From Sulfitobacter sp. M39 (GTDB taxonomy: Bacteria; Pseudomonadota; Alphaproteobacteria; Rhodobacterales; Rhodobacteraceae): 64,000 nt of DNA. The notes below the pieces were generated by a model that had not been told where the DNA came from, ran no database searches, and saw nothing but the letters and a program-made list of their open reading frames with translations. Shown here piece by piece: positions 36,673 to 44,940 of this stretch (position 1 is its first letter; each line of letters begins with the position of its first letter). The position numbers were made by a program, and so were the translations under genes. The stretch covers positions 1,116,001 to 1,180,000 of the forward strand of contig NZ_WMDZ01000001.1 of assembly GCF_021735935.1 (NCBI RefSeq). The letters are read 5' to 3'.

Positions 36673-38594
36673 CGGCTTACCTGCACATGGGGGTCTTGGA
36701 AGTAGAATTCATCGATGCGGTGAATGCCGAAATGCGCGCCGGGATCAAAGGCCCAGATCCCATGCTCCGGTACATTCATCAGATCGTTCGAGACGACGAC
36801 GGGTTGCGGGGCCTCGGCCAGCACGCCGATGCCAAATTGCTGTTCGGCGTGGATGGCGAGCATCCGCTTCCAGATGTCTTCGCGCACCTGTGGGTCGTCG
36901 GTGTGGTTCCAGTCATTCGCCAGCAGCATCAGCCGTTTCGCGGGCTGCATATCGGGGGGCGACCCGGCCTGTCCGACTGTTTGGTAGTATTGTCCCCACA
37001 TCGGCCAGGCAAAGAATTCCTGATTGGTGGGCGCCAGATAGGAAGGAGAGGTCGACGGCCCCGGAAGCCCGTTGTCCCAGCCGTACCAGACCGACGCCAT
37101 GGTCCGCCCCGCATAGATCCGGTTGCGCAGGATGTCGCGGTCCAGCGGGCGCATGATCAGGCGGATGCCCAGATCACGCCATGTGTCCGCGATGATCGCC
37201 AGCGCGTTTTCTTCCTCGCTGCGTTCGCCGGCGGTTTCGATCACGAATTCCATCGGGCGGCCATCGGGCAACTGGCGTAGGCCAGCGGGGCTGCGGTCGG
37301 TCAGGCCCATATCATCCAGCAGCGCGTTGGCGTGGGCGAGGTTCATCATCGACCACGAATGCGTGTTGTCGTCGTTATAAAGCGCGCTTTGCGACAGGGC
37401 GGACATGCCGCCTTCGCTGGCGAGACCGAAATAAAGTGCGCGGTTGATCATGCGTCGATCGATGCCGAGGCTCAGCGCACGGCGAAAACGCACGTCGCGC
37501 ATGACATCGCGCCACACGGGGTCGGCGAAGTTCAGGTTGGGATAGATCGCGATCTGGCTGGCGGCGCCGTTGGCCCAAAGCAGGGTGCGGTATTTGCCGC
37601 CGTCCGCCTCGCCTTTCTTGAGGATCGCGACATCGGGGAAATCGAGCCCGCGCGCCTGCAGGTCGACCTCGCCCGCGTTGGCCTTGGCCGCGATCAGCCC
37701 GCCGCCGACGACGGTCATCTGCACGACGTCGATATAGGGCAATTGCACGCCCCGGCTGTCGACACGGTGGAAATAGGGGTTTCGTACAAACAGCTTGCGC
37801 GAGCTGTCCTTGTCCGAGGTGTTGATCCACGGCTGGAGGGTCGGCAGCGCGGGGTTGTCGAACTTGTACATATTATCGCGCTTGTTGTGCAGCGCGGCCC
37901 AGCTTTTGACCCGCGCGGCTTTGACCTTTTCGACCAGCGTATCGGGATCGGCGAACTTCTGATGAAATTGCTTCAGGTAGTGGGCAGGGCGATAGATGAA
38001 CGGTGGGCTTGCTTGCGCCAACAGCGGCAGAAAATTCGGATTGGGGATCTGCCATTCGAACACGACCGTATGTTCATCGGGGAAGGTGACCTTTCCCAGG
38101 CGGTTGTCCACGATCATGAAATCCGGCGGCCCGCTGGGTGTGATGTCAGGGTCGTTGGCTACATTTTCCCACCAGTAGCGGAAATCATCCGAGGTAAAGG
38201 GCATGCCGTCCGACCAGCGGTGACCGGGGCGCAGGTGTAGCGTGAATTTGCGCCCTTCTTCCACGTCCACCGCGGCGAGGATATCGGGGGCAAGCGTGTA
38301 GTCAGGTTGATACCCTACCAGCCGCGCGTAGCCGTAAACGACCATTTGCCGCACGTCCTTGGTGCGCGAGATCAACGTGCGTAGCGTACCGCCCTGACGC
38401 CCAAAGCTGCGGCCCTTGGCTTCGAGGTCGACGACCAGAGGCTCTGACGGGATGCGGTCCTGCACGTGAGGCAGGCTGCCAGCATTGACCTCTTGCGCCC
38501 AAAAGCTGCTTTCTTGCAGCACGGGGCCGTCGCTATGCGCGGCAAGGGGCGCAAAGGCGAGGGTCGCGGCGAGGGCAAGGAGGAACTTACGCAT
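36669..38594 (-). CDS. yejA: Peptide ABC transporter substrate-binding protein (YejA-like)
   Basis: 641-residue periplasmic binding protein of SBP family 5. The signal peptide [21 protein letters not shown] supports ATG 38594; the longer frame opening at 38711 lies inside yejF. The mature part has the family marks LHLRPGHRWSDGMPFTSDDFRYWWENV and RALSLGIDRRMINRALYFG. In E. coli YejABEF carries peptides including microcin C; the substrate here is inferred to be oligopeptides. The start overlaps the yejF stop by 8 bases. Confidence 0.92.
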   Translation of the reverse strand: MRKFLLALAATLAFAPLAAHSDGPVLQESSFWAQEVNAGSLPHVQDRIPSEPLVVDLEAKGRSFGRQGGTLRTLISRTKDVRQMVVYGYARLVGYQPDYTLAPDILAAVDVEEGRKFTLHLRPGHRWSDGMPFTSDDFRYWWENVANDPDITPSGPPDFMIVDNRLGKVTFPDEHTVVFEWQIPNPNFLPLLAQASPPFIYRPAHYLKQFHQKFADPDTLVEKVKAARVKSWAALHNKRDNMYKFDNPALPTLQPWINTSDKDSSRKLFVRNPYFHRVDSRGVQLPYIDVVQMTVVGGGLIAAKANAGEVDLQARGLDFPDVAILKKGEADGGKYRTLLWANGAASQIAIYPNLNFADPVWRDVMRDVRFRRALSLGIDRRMINRALYFGLASEGGMSALSQSALYNDDNTHSWSMMNLAHANALLDDMGLTDRSPAGLRQLPDGRPMEFVIETAGERSEEENALAIIADTWRDLGIRLIMRPLDRDILRNRIYAGRTMASVWYGWDNGLPGPSTSPSYLAPTNQEFFAWPMWGQYYQTVGQAGSPPDMQPAKRLMLLANDWNHTDDPQVREDIWKRMLAIHAEQQFGIGVLAEAPQPVVVSNDLMNVPEHGIWAFDPGAHFGIHRIDEFYFQDPHVQVSR

Positions 38595-40368
38595 GACAAC
38601 GTACCTTATGGCCGGGCTCAAGCTCGCGCAGGGCGGGGGCGTGATGGCCTTCAAAGCGGAACTGTTCGGGCCAGAGCATGGGAGAGCCCGCGCCCTTGGC
38701 CACCAGATCAAGATCGATGGGCCGGCTGATGTCGGGTTCGGGCTGTGCCGCGATCAAGGCGCGGGTGTAGGGGTGTTGCGGATTGTAGAACAACGTGTCG
38801 GGCGGGGCCTGTTCGACGATCACGCCAGCGCGCATAACCGCGACCTCGTCCGCGATGCGGGCAACGACCGCCAGATCGTGGCTGATGAACAGATAGCTCA
38901 GGTTGGCGCGGTCGCGGATGTCTTCGAGCAGGGTCAGAATTTGCTCTTGCACCGACACATCCAGCGCCGAGGTGGGTTCGTCGCAAATCAGCAGCTTCGG
39001 GTCGAGCGTCAGCGCGCGGGCAATGGACAGCCGCTGGCGCTGGCCGCCTGAAAACGCGTGCGGAAAACGGCTAAGCATATCAGGGTTCAATCCGACCCAC
39101 CGCAGCATTTCGGCCGCCTTTTCGCGGCGCTCGCGGGCGGTGCCGATGTTGTGCACCTCCATCGGTTCGGTCAGGGCTTGCTGCACGCGCATCCGCGGGC
39201 TGAGCGAGGAATACGGGTCTTGAAACACCATCTGCGCTTGCCGTTGAAATGCGGTGCGTTCAGTGGGCGATAAATCATGCACGGCCAGCGGCGCGGCGGC
39301 GGGGTCGGGGCGAAACAGCACTTCGCCGCCGGCATCGGGACGTTCGGCCCCCATGGCGATGCGGGCGCAGGTGGTCTTGCCCGAACCGCTTTCGCCGACA
39401 ATCGCCAGCGTCTTGCCGCGGGGCAGTTGCAGGTCAACGTGCTGGCAAGCGGATACGGCCACCGGCTTGCGCCAGCCGCCCGCCCGCATGGTGTAGGTCT
39501 TGGACACGTCGCGCAGATCAAGGATCACATCATCTGCGGGCGTCGTGGATGCGGGGGCAGGGGCGGCCACGGCGGGGATCATCGGGGCGGCGGCGAAAAG
39601 CTTGGCGGTGTAGGGGTGGGCAGGGCTGCCCAACACCTCTTGCGCATCGCCCCGTTCCATCACGCGGCCCTTGTTCATCACCACGACACGCTGCGCCATA
39701 TTCGCCACGACGCCCAGATCATGGGTCACAAGGATCACACCCATACCGGTTTCTGCCTGCAGCGACCGGATCAGCCCGAGCACCTGCGCCTGTGTCGTCA
39801 CATCCAACGCGGTCGTCGGTTCGTCCGCGATCAGCAGCTCGGGCTTGGCGACCATAGCCATAGCGATCATCGCGCGTTGGCGCATTCCGCCCGACATCTC
39901 GAACGGATAGCTTTTCCAGGCACGCAGCGGATCGGTGAAACCGACCTTTTCGAACTGTTCAAGCACTGCGCGTTTGGCCGCCCTTCTTCCCATATTGCGG
40001 TGCAGCCGTAGCACTTCGGCGACCTGATCCCCAAGCCGGTGCAGTGGCGACAGCGACCGCATAGGTTCCTGAAAGATCATCGAGATGCGATCCCCCCGAA
40101 TGGCGCGCATCTTCTTTTCGGGGAGGGACAGCAGGTTGACGGCACCCTCGGCCCCGTTGAACCGGATCGACCCGCCGCGCATCTGTGCCGCATCAGGCAG
40201 CAGGCGCAAAACCGACCGGCAGGACAGCGTTTTGCCAGACCCGCTTTCGCCCACCAGCGCGAGGGTCTCGCCCGCGTTCAACGCAAAGCTGACGCCGTCC
40301 ACGACCGAGGGGCCGTTGCCGAAACCGATCGATAGATCATTTACTTCAAGAAGGGGGGCCATTGTCAT
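38587..40368 (-). CDS. yejF: Fused duplicated ABC ATPase (YejF-like)
   Basis: 593-residue protein holding two ATPase domains in one chain, as in YejF. Walker [19 protein letters not shown] is in the first half and [17 protein letters not shown] in the second. Signature motifs [16 protein letters not shown] and [15 protein letters not shown], with Walker [14 protein letters not shown] and [13 protein letters not shown], complete both sites, so both halves should hydrolyse ATP. ATG 40368 was chosen; an in-frame ATG at 40362 is also possible, and the longer frame opening at 40449 has no support. It is the first gene of the four-gene operon. Confidence 0.92.
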   Translation of the reverse strand: MTMAPLLEVNDLSIGFGNGPSVVDGVSFALNAGETLALVGESGSGKTLSCRSVLRLLPDAAQMRGGSIRFNGAEGAVNLLSLPEKKMRAIRGDRISMIFQEPMRSLSPLHRLGDQVAEVLRLHRNMGRRAAKRAVLEQFEKVGFTDPLRAWKSYPFEMSGGMRQRAMIAMAMVAKPELLIADEPTTALDVTTQAQVLGLIRSLQAETGMGVILVTHDLGVVANMAQRVVVMNKGRVMERGDAQEVLGSPAHPYTAKLFAAAPMIPAVAAPAPASTTPADDVILDLRDVSKTYTMRAGGWRKPVAVSACQHVDLQLPRGKTLAIVGESGSGKTTCARIAMGAERPDAGGEVLFRPDPAAAPLAVHDLSPTERTAFQRQAQMVFQDPYSSLSPRMRVQQALTEPMEVHNIGTARERREKAAEMLRWVGLNPDMLSRFPHAFSGGQRQRLSIARALTLDPKLLICDEPTSALDVSVQEQILTLLEDIRDRANLSYLFISHDLAVVARIADEVAVMRAGVIVEQAPPDTLFYNPQHPYTRALIAAQPEPDISRPIDLDLVAKGAGSPMLWPEQFRFEGHHAPALRELEPGHKVRCHA

Positions 40369-40522
40369 CCCAAGCGGGTCAGAGCGATCATTACCTATCG
40401 AGTGAAGCCGATAAACACCCAAGCGTCTAGGGGGCAGCGCAAAAACCAAGCGTCAGCGGTACACAAAGGGGGGCGGCGTCCCCATGTTGCATCAGTACGA
40501 CCCAACCCGAAGGAGAACCGCG

Positions 40523-41017
40523 ATGAGCCGCCTGGACATTTTTATCAACCGTATGGTGTCACAGCGTGCGTGTATCGACCATGCCGCCGCCCTGACGCAG
40601 ACAATGACGGGTCCGGTGTTCGAGCTGGGATTGGGCAATGGCCGTACCTTTCACCACATCCGTGAAACGATGCCCGAACGGGATATCTTTGTGTTTGAGC
40701 GCGCGGTTGCATCGAATCCCGATAGCACGCCCGAGGACCATCAGCTGATCCTGGGCGATGTGCACGAAACCCTGCCTGCGGCACTGACGCGCTTTGGCGT
40801 GAATGCGGCTCTGATTCACGCGGATCTTGGCGGACATAACCTTGCAAAAAACGATGCTTTCGCGCGTGAAATCTCGCCTTTGATCGAGCCGTTATTGGCT
40901 GTCGGGGGCATCATGGTGTCCAGTGACCGGATGTATTTCGACAATTTGATCGAAATCCCCTTACCACCTGAAGCTGTGGAGGGGCGCTGCTTCATGTACC
41001 GCCGCGAGAAGTCGTGA
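40523..41017 (+). CDS. SAM-dependent methyltransferase (Methyltransf_17-like)
   Basis: 164-residue single-domain methyltransferase. The glycine-rich SAM loop is VFELGLGNGRTFHHI, followed by acidic strands DIFVFERAV and LILGDVHETL. The length and SDRMYFDNLIEIPLP block fit the small Methyltransf_17 family, function unknown. AAGGAG lies 8 bases before ATG 40523. It ends 38 bases before a perfect hairpin terminator. Substrate not determinable. Confidence 0.82.
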   Translation: MSRLDIFINRMVSQRACIDHAAALTQTMTGPVFELGLGNGRTFHHIRETMPERDIFVFERAVASNPDSTPEDHQLILGDVHETLPAALTRFGVNAALIHADLGGHNLAKNDAFAREISPLIEPLLAVGGIMVSSDRMYFDNLIEIPLPPEAVEGRCFMYRREKS

Positions 41018-41055
41018 TCTGAATTAAGTATTTGATAAGTATTGGTTAAATGGAG

Positions 41056-41085
41056 AGCGGCGCCGGTATTTCGGCGCCGCTTTAA
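41056..41085 (+). terminator. Methyltransferase-gene terminator
   Basis: AGCGGCGCCG (41056-41065) pairs exactly with CGGCGCCGCT (41072-41081) around a 6-base loop, followed by TTAAGTTT. It also isolates the downstream TRAP operon promoter. Confidence 0.8.
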
Positions 41086-41092
41086 GTTTCGC

Positions 41093-41150
41093 TTGCACGT
41101 TCCAAATCCCCTCCCTAGTGTGCGCCCGAGACATAGTGAAACGATGTTTC
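41093..41150 (+). promoter_or_regulatory. TRAP operon promoter with palindromic operator
   Basis: TTGCAC (41093-41098), a 17-base spacer and TAGTGT (41116-41121) look like a sigma-70 promoter. A palindrome GAAAC-GAT-GTTTC (41138-41150) lies about 10 bases past the expected start site and 32 bases before the SBP start codon. The IclR gene at the end of the transporter operon is the natural candidate to bind it. Confidence 0.5.
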
Positions 41151-41182
41151 GCATGGTAAAACAATTCTTGGGAGGGAATTAC

Positions 41183-42238
41183 ATGTCCTTTTTGAAAAAC
41201 CTATCTTTCGCTGCTGCAATGACTGTGGCTGCTTCCGTTGCCGGTGCTGAAACCGTGCTGATCCACGGCGAAGCAGGCCCGAATCGCGGTGCCCGTGCAG
41301 ACGCGTTGCAGTGGTTCGCCGATCAGGTTGCCGAGCGGTCGGAAAACGATCTGCGCCTCGACATCCAGTGGGGCGGCGCGCTGTTCAAGGCGAATGCGGC
41401 CGTACAGTCCATTGGTGACGGTGTGGCTGATATGGGGTCGGTGATCGCGGTGTATTACCCGCAGGAAATGGCCGCCTATGGCATCGCTGACCTGCCCGTA
41501 AACAACCCAGACGCCTGGGTCGGTATGCGCGCCACGGACGAACTGATGCGGTCGAACCCCGCGATTGCGGAAAACCTGGCTGAAAAGAACCTCGTGTACA
41601 TCGGCACATGGACCACCAGCCAGGTGAATATCGGCTGTAAGGGCGACGCGATCCGTTCGGTCGCTGATATCGCGGGCAAGAAAGTACGCGGCACAGGGGC
41701 CTATGGTAAGGTCTTTGGTGACGAAGGCGCGAACATGGTCAACATGTCGATCTATGACGCGTACCAAGGGCTCGACACCGGTCTGATCGATTGTAGCCAA
41801 GGCTATTCCTACGCTGTTGCCGCGCTGAAGCAGGCCGAAGTCATGGACAACTACACCCTGCTGAACTGGGGCCAGGTTGGCGGCGTCGGCATCTTCATGA
41901 ACAAAGACATGTTCGATGCACTGTCCGAAGATCAGCAAGCTGTGCTGCTGGAAACCGGTGCGGATCTGTCCGATGAATTCGGCCGCATGATCACAACCGC
42001 GAACGACAACGCCATTGCCGCGATGAAAGAGCAAGGCGTCGAAGTGTTCGAGCTGCCCGCGGAAGAGCGCGCCAAGCTGGTCGAAGGCGGCGAGAAGTAT
42101 CTGGCCGAGTGGGTCGAGACAGCCAACCGCACCGGTCTGCCGGGCGAGCAACTGCTGGAAGACTACAAGGCGCTGATCGCCAAATACACGCAAGAGCGCG
42201 ACGAGAACGGTTACCCTTGGGCAGCTGACAACAACTAA
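41183..42238 (+). CDS. TRAP transporter substrate-binding protein (DctP type)
   Basis: 351-residue periplasmic receptor of a tripartite ATP-independent transporter for organic acids. The signal peptide MSFLKNLSFAAAMTVAASVAGA ends at Ala-Glu. The mature DctP-type body has ALQWFADQVAERSENDLRLDIQWGGALF, GVADMGSV, and IGTWTTSQVNIGCKGDAIRSVADIAGKKVRG. GGGAGG stands before ATG 41183; the longer frame opening at 41042 lacks both signal peptide and ribosome site. It belongs to the operon with DctQ, DctM and IclR, and to the beta-oxidation genes downstream. Confidence 0.93.
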   Translation: MSFLKNLSFAAAMTVAASVAGAETVLIHGEAGPNRGARADALQWFADQVAERSENDLRLDIQWGGALFKANAAVQSIGDGVADMGSVIAVYYPQEMAAYGIADLPVNNPDAWVGMRATDELMRSNPAIAENLAEKNLVYIGTWTTSQVNIGCKGDAIRSVADIAGKKVRGTGAYGKVFGDEGANMVNMSIYDAYQGLDTGLIDCSQGYSYAVAALKQAEVMDNYTLLNWGQVGGVGIFMNKDMFDALSEDQQAVLLETGADLSDEFGRMITTANDNAIAAMKEQGVEVFELPAEERAKLVEGGEKYLAEWVETANRTGLPGEQLLEDYKALIAKYTQERDENGYPWAADNN

Positions 42239-42265
42239 ACACAAGCTTTGGGAGGAGCAGGGACC

Positions 42266-42799
42266 ATGTTGGTACCACTTGAGAAAATCCTGTTGGGGTT
42301 GGGCGCGGCTGCGGTCATCCTTTTGGGGATCTTGATCACGTCCAACGTGGTCGCACGCGCCGTCTTCGCATCTAGCGTACCCGATAGCGTTACTTTGGTA
42401 CGGGAGCTGATGGTTGCGGCCATCCTCCTGCCCCTTGCGGCAGCGACCGCAAACCGCGCTCACGTTAGTGTGGCTTTTGTGTCCGACCGGTTCGGGCCCA
42501 AACTCCGGTCCTGGCTTATTGTGCTGGGGTCGGTCATGGGGATGATCGCCTTGGGCGGTCTGATCTATTCCGGCGGCCGTGAATTCCTGAGCGTTTGGGA
42601 AAAGGGCAGCTTTTTCTACGGTGACCTGAACCTGCCCAAATGGCCCGGACGTCTGTTGTTTGTGGTCGGTATCGCCGCCTGCTGGCTGCGTCTGGCAGAA
42701 CTGGCGATCCGCGATGTGCGGACCATCCTGTCCGGGGGCATCGTCTCGGACGAAGAAAACCACACAATCGAGCTCGTTGCTGAAAAAGAGGTGCTGTAA
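42266..42799 (+). CDS. TRAP transporter small permease (DctQ type)
   Basis: 177-residue membrane protein with four predicted helices, as expected for DctQ. Helices include LGAAAVILLGILITSNVVARAVF and LVRELMVAAILLPLAAATA. GGAGGAG stands 11 bases before ATG 42266. It overlaps the large permease gene by one base (TAATG), so translation is coupled. Confidence 0.9.
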   Translation: MLVPLEKILLGLGAAAVILLGILITSNVVARAVFASSVPDSVTLVRELMVAAILLPLAAATANRAHVSVAFVSDRFGPKLRSWLIVLGSVMGMIALGGLIYSGGREFLSVWEKGSFFYGDLNLPKWPGRLLFVVGIAACWLRLAELAIRDVRTILSGGIVSDEENHTIELVAEKEVL

Positions 42800-44139
42800 T
42801 GGATGCGTCGACCATCGGGCTGATTGCCTTTGCCGCCGTTCTGATCCTGTTGGCGCTGCGTGTGCCGATTGCCTTTGCGCTGGCCAGTGTCGCGACGATC
42901 GCGACCTTCTTTATCTTTGCCTTCCGCACCGGCACTTTCATGCCCGAACGTGCCATCCGCGCGACAACGTCGATGGTGTTCTCGAACTCCTTTGACCTGA
43001 TACATTCTTACGATCTATCAATGATACCGCTGTTTGTCGCCCTTGGGCACATCGCCTATCGCGCGGATATCACGACCAAGATCTACCACGCGGCCAAGGT
43101 CTGGCTGACACGTCTGCCCGGCGGTGTTGCCATGGCAAGTGTCATGGGCTGTGGCGGGTTTTCGGCCATTACCGGCAGTTCTATCGCCTGTGCCTCGACC
43201 ATGGGGAAAATCTGCACGCCCGAGATGCTGCGCATGGGTTATGACCCGCGTCTGGCAACAGCGTCGGTCGCGGCAGGGGGCACGCTGGGGTCGCTGATCC
43301 CGCCGTCTGTGCTGTTCATCATCTACGGTATCTTCACCGAGACCTCCATTTCGTCGCTGTTCCTCGCGGGTGTTTTGCCGGGGCTGCTGACGCTGGCGGG
43401 CTTTATCCTTGTGATCGCCGTCTGGGTCTGGCGTTCGCCCGAAATCGCCCCTTCGACAGCGACACGCTACTCCGCCAAGGAACGCTTGGCGGCGGCGGCT
43501 GAAAGCTGGCCTGCGGTCATGCTTTTCGTGTTGATCATCGGCGGTATCTACGGCGGTATCTTTACGGCGACCGAAGCGGCGGCTGTCTGCGTGGTCGCGG
43601 CGACGCTGATCGGTTTTGCGCAGCGCAAGCTGACCTTGCAGGGCCTGTGGGATGCGGTGAAAGAGACGTGCATCCAGACCGCGGCGATCTTCTTTATCGC
43701 GGCAGGGGCCAAGATCTTTGTGGCCTTTATCGCCCTGACCAACGTTGCCCCGATGATTGTGAACGTCGTGGCCGAGGCTGAGCTGTCCGTCGTGGTCCTG
43801 CTGCTGGCGATTGCCGCGATCTATCTGTTGCTTGGCATGTTCCTTGATCCCATCGGCATCATGGTTCTGACCCTGCCGCTGATGATCCCGCTGGTGGAAA
43901 GCTATGACATGAACCTGATCTGGTTCGGTGTTGTGGTGATCAAACTGCTGGAAATCGGGCTGATCACGCCGCCTGTCGGGTTGAACGTCTTTGTTATTGC
44001 CAATGTGGTGGGCAAAGAGGCTCCGATCGACAAGATCTTTGCCGGTATCACGCGCTTCCTCAGCGTTGATGTGATCGTGCTGGTGCTAATCATGTCCTTC
44101 CCGATGATCTCGCTGCTTATTCCTATGGCGGCGCGATGA
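42799..44139 (+). CDS. TRAP transporter large permease (DctM type)
   Basis: 446-residue permease with about twelve helices. The DctM signature segments are GGVAMASVMGCGGFSAITGSSIA, VAAGGTLGSLIPPSVLFIIYGIFTETS, and LLLGMFLDPIGIMVLTLPLMIPL. This is the sodium-driven translocator of the TRAP system. It is coupled to DctQ by one base and to the IclR gene by four, so the whole block is one operon. TRAP systems carry carboxylates; the identity of the acid is not readable. Confidence 0.95.
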   Translation: MDASTIGLIAFAAVLILLALRVPIAFALASVATIATFFIFAFRTGTFMPERAIRATTSMVFSNSFDLIHSYDLSMIPLFVALGHIAYRADITTKIYHAAKVWLTRLPGGVAMASVMGCGGFSAITGSSIACASTMGKICTPEMLRMGYDPRLATASVAAGGTLGSLIPPSVLFIIYGIFTETSISSLFLAGVLPGLLTLAGFILVIAVWVWRSPEIAPSTATRYSAKERLAAAAESWPAVMLFVLIIGGIYGGIFTATEAAAVCVVAATLIGFAQRKLTLQGLWDAVKETCIQTAAIFFIAAGAKIFVAFIALTNVAPMIVNVVAEAELSVVVLLLAIAAIYLLLGMFLDPIGIMVLTLPLMIPLVESYDMNLIWFGVVVIKLLEIGLITPPVGLNVFVIANVVGKEAPIDKIFAGITRFLSVDVIVLVLIMSFPMISLLIPMAAR

Positions 44140-44912
44140 GTGGGGACACCACAGACAGGAAGTTTGCCAACACTCTGGCGCGGGGGCTTGCTGTATTGCG
44201 GGCCTTTCGCGCCAGTGACAGCGGGCTGACCCACGCGCAGATTGCCGACCGGACGGGGCTGCCCAAGCCTACGGTGTCGCGGCTGACCTATACGCTGTGC
44301 GAATTGGGCTACCTCAGCCACGGCGGGCGCAATGACCGCTTTCGGCTGGGGCCATCAGCCATCGCGCTTGGCTCTGTCGCATCGGTGGCGGTGAACTTTC
44401 TGGATTTGGTGTCTGACGCAATGCAAGAGCTGGCCGATAAAACGGGCACGCTGTTGCTGGTCGCCGTGCGCGACGACGAGAAAATGATGCTGGTGCGCAC
44501 ATGGCGGCCGCAGAATGCATCGACCATCTGGCTGGAGCCGGGGCACCGGATTCCCGTGTTCGGATCGTCGTCGGGCATGGCCGTCGTGGCGTCACTTGGC
44601 GAAGAGCGCTTTGAGCAGTTGACGCCCGAAGCGGATATGCGAAGGTTCCGGGCGGAGGGATATTCGCAACTGATAGAACAAGGGTTCGTCTACGCGTTGG
44701 AAGGCACTCGATATGCCAGCACGATCAACGCCGTAAGTGTTCCCTATTTTGCCGAAGAGTTCGGCGAACCGGTATCGTTCACCGCCGGGGCCATGCCACA
44801 TGATTTGCCCGATTCCCGTATCGTGCAAGAGGTCGGCCCCGCGTTGCGTGAACTGGTGCGCGCGCTTGAGCAGCGCACCGGGCGCACCCCCGCGCTAAGC
44901 CGCCGGGACTGA
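44136..44912 (+). CDS. IclR-family transcriptional regulator
   Basis: 258 residues: an N-terminal winged helix-turn-helix (LTHAQIADRTGLPKPTVSRLTYTL, about residues 29-53) and a C-terminal GAF-like effector domain (about 75-245, with the RTWRPQNASTIWLEPGHRIPVFGSSSGMAV block). IclR proteins usually sense small aromatic or aliphatic acids and regulate adjacent catabolic and transport genes. The ATGA overlap with the permease gene and the palindrome upstream of the TRAP operon suggest local control of transporter and beta-oxidation genes. Confidence 0.93.
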   Translation: MSGDTTDRKFANTLARGLAVLRAFRASDSGLTHAQIADRTGLPKPTVSRLTYTLCELGYLSHGGRNDRFRLGPSAIALGSVASVAVNFLDLVSDAMQELADKTGTLLLVAVRDDEKMMLVRTWRPQNASTIWLEPGHRIPVFGSSSGMAVVASLGEERFEQLTPEADMRRFRAEGYSQLIEQGFVYALEGTRYASTINAVSVPYFAEEFGEPVSFTAGAMPHDLPDSRIVQEVGPALRELVRALEQRTGRTPALSRRD

Positions 44913-44940
44913 AACAAGACTAGACCAAGGAATATGCTAA

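Noticed and set aside
41201..42763. 520-codon open frame on the minus strand opposite the TRAP binding protein and DctQ
   Set aside because: It spans two real genes and their spacer, which no real antisense gene would need to mirror; the composition is shadow-like.
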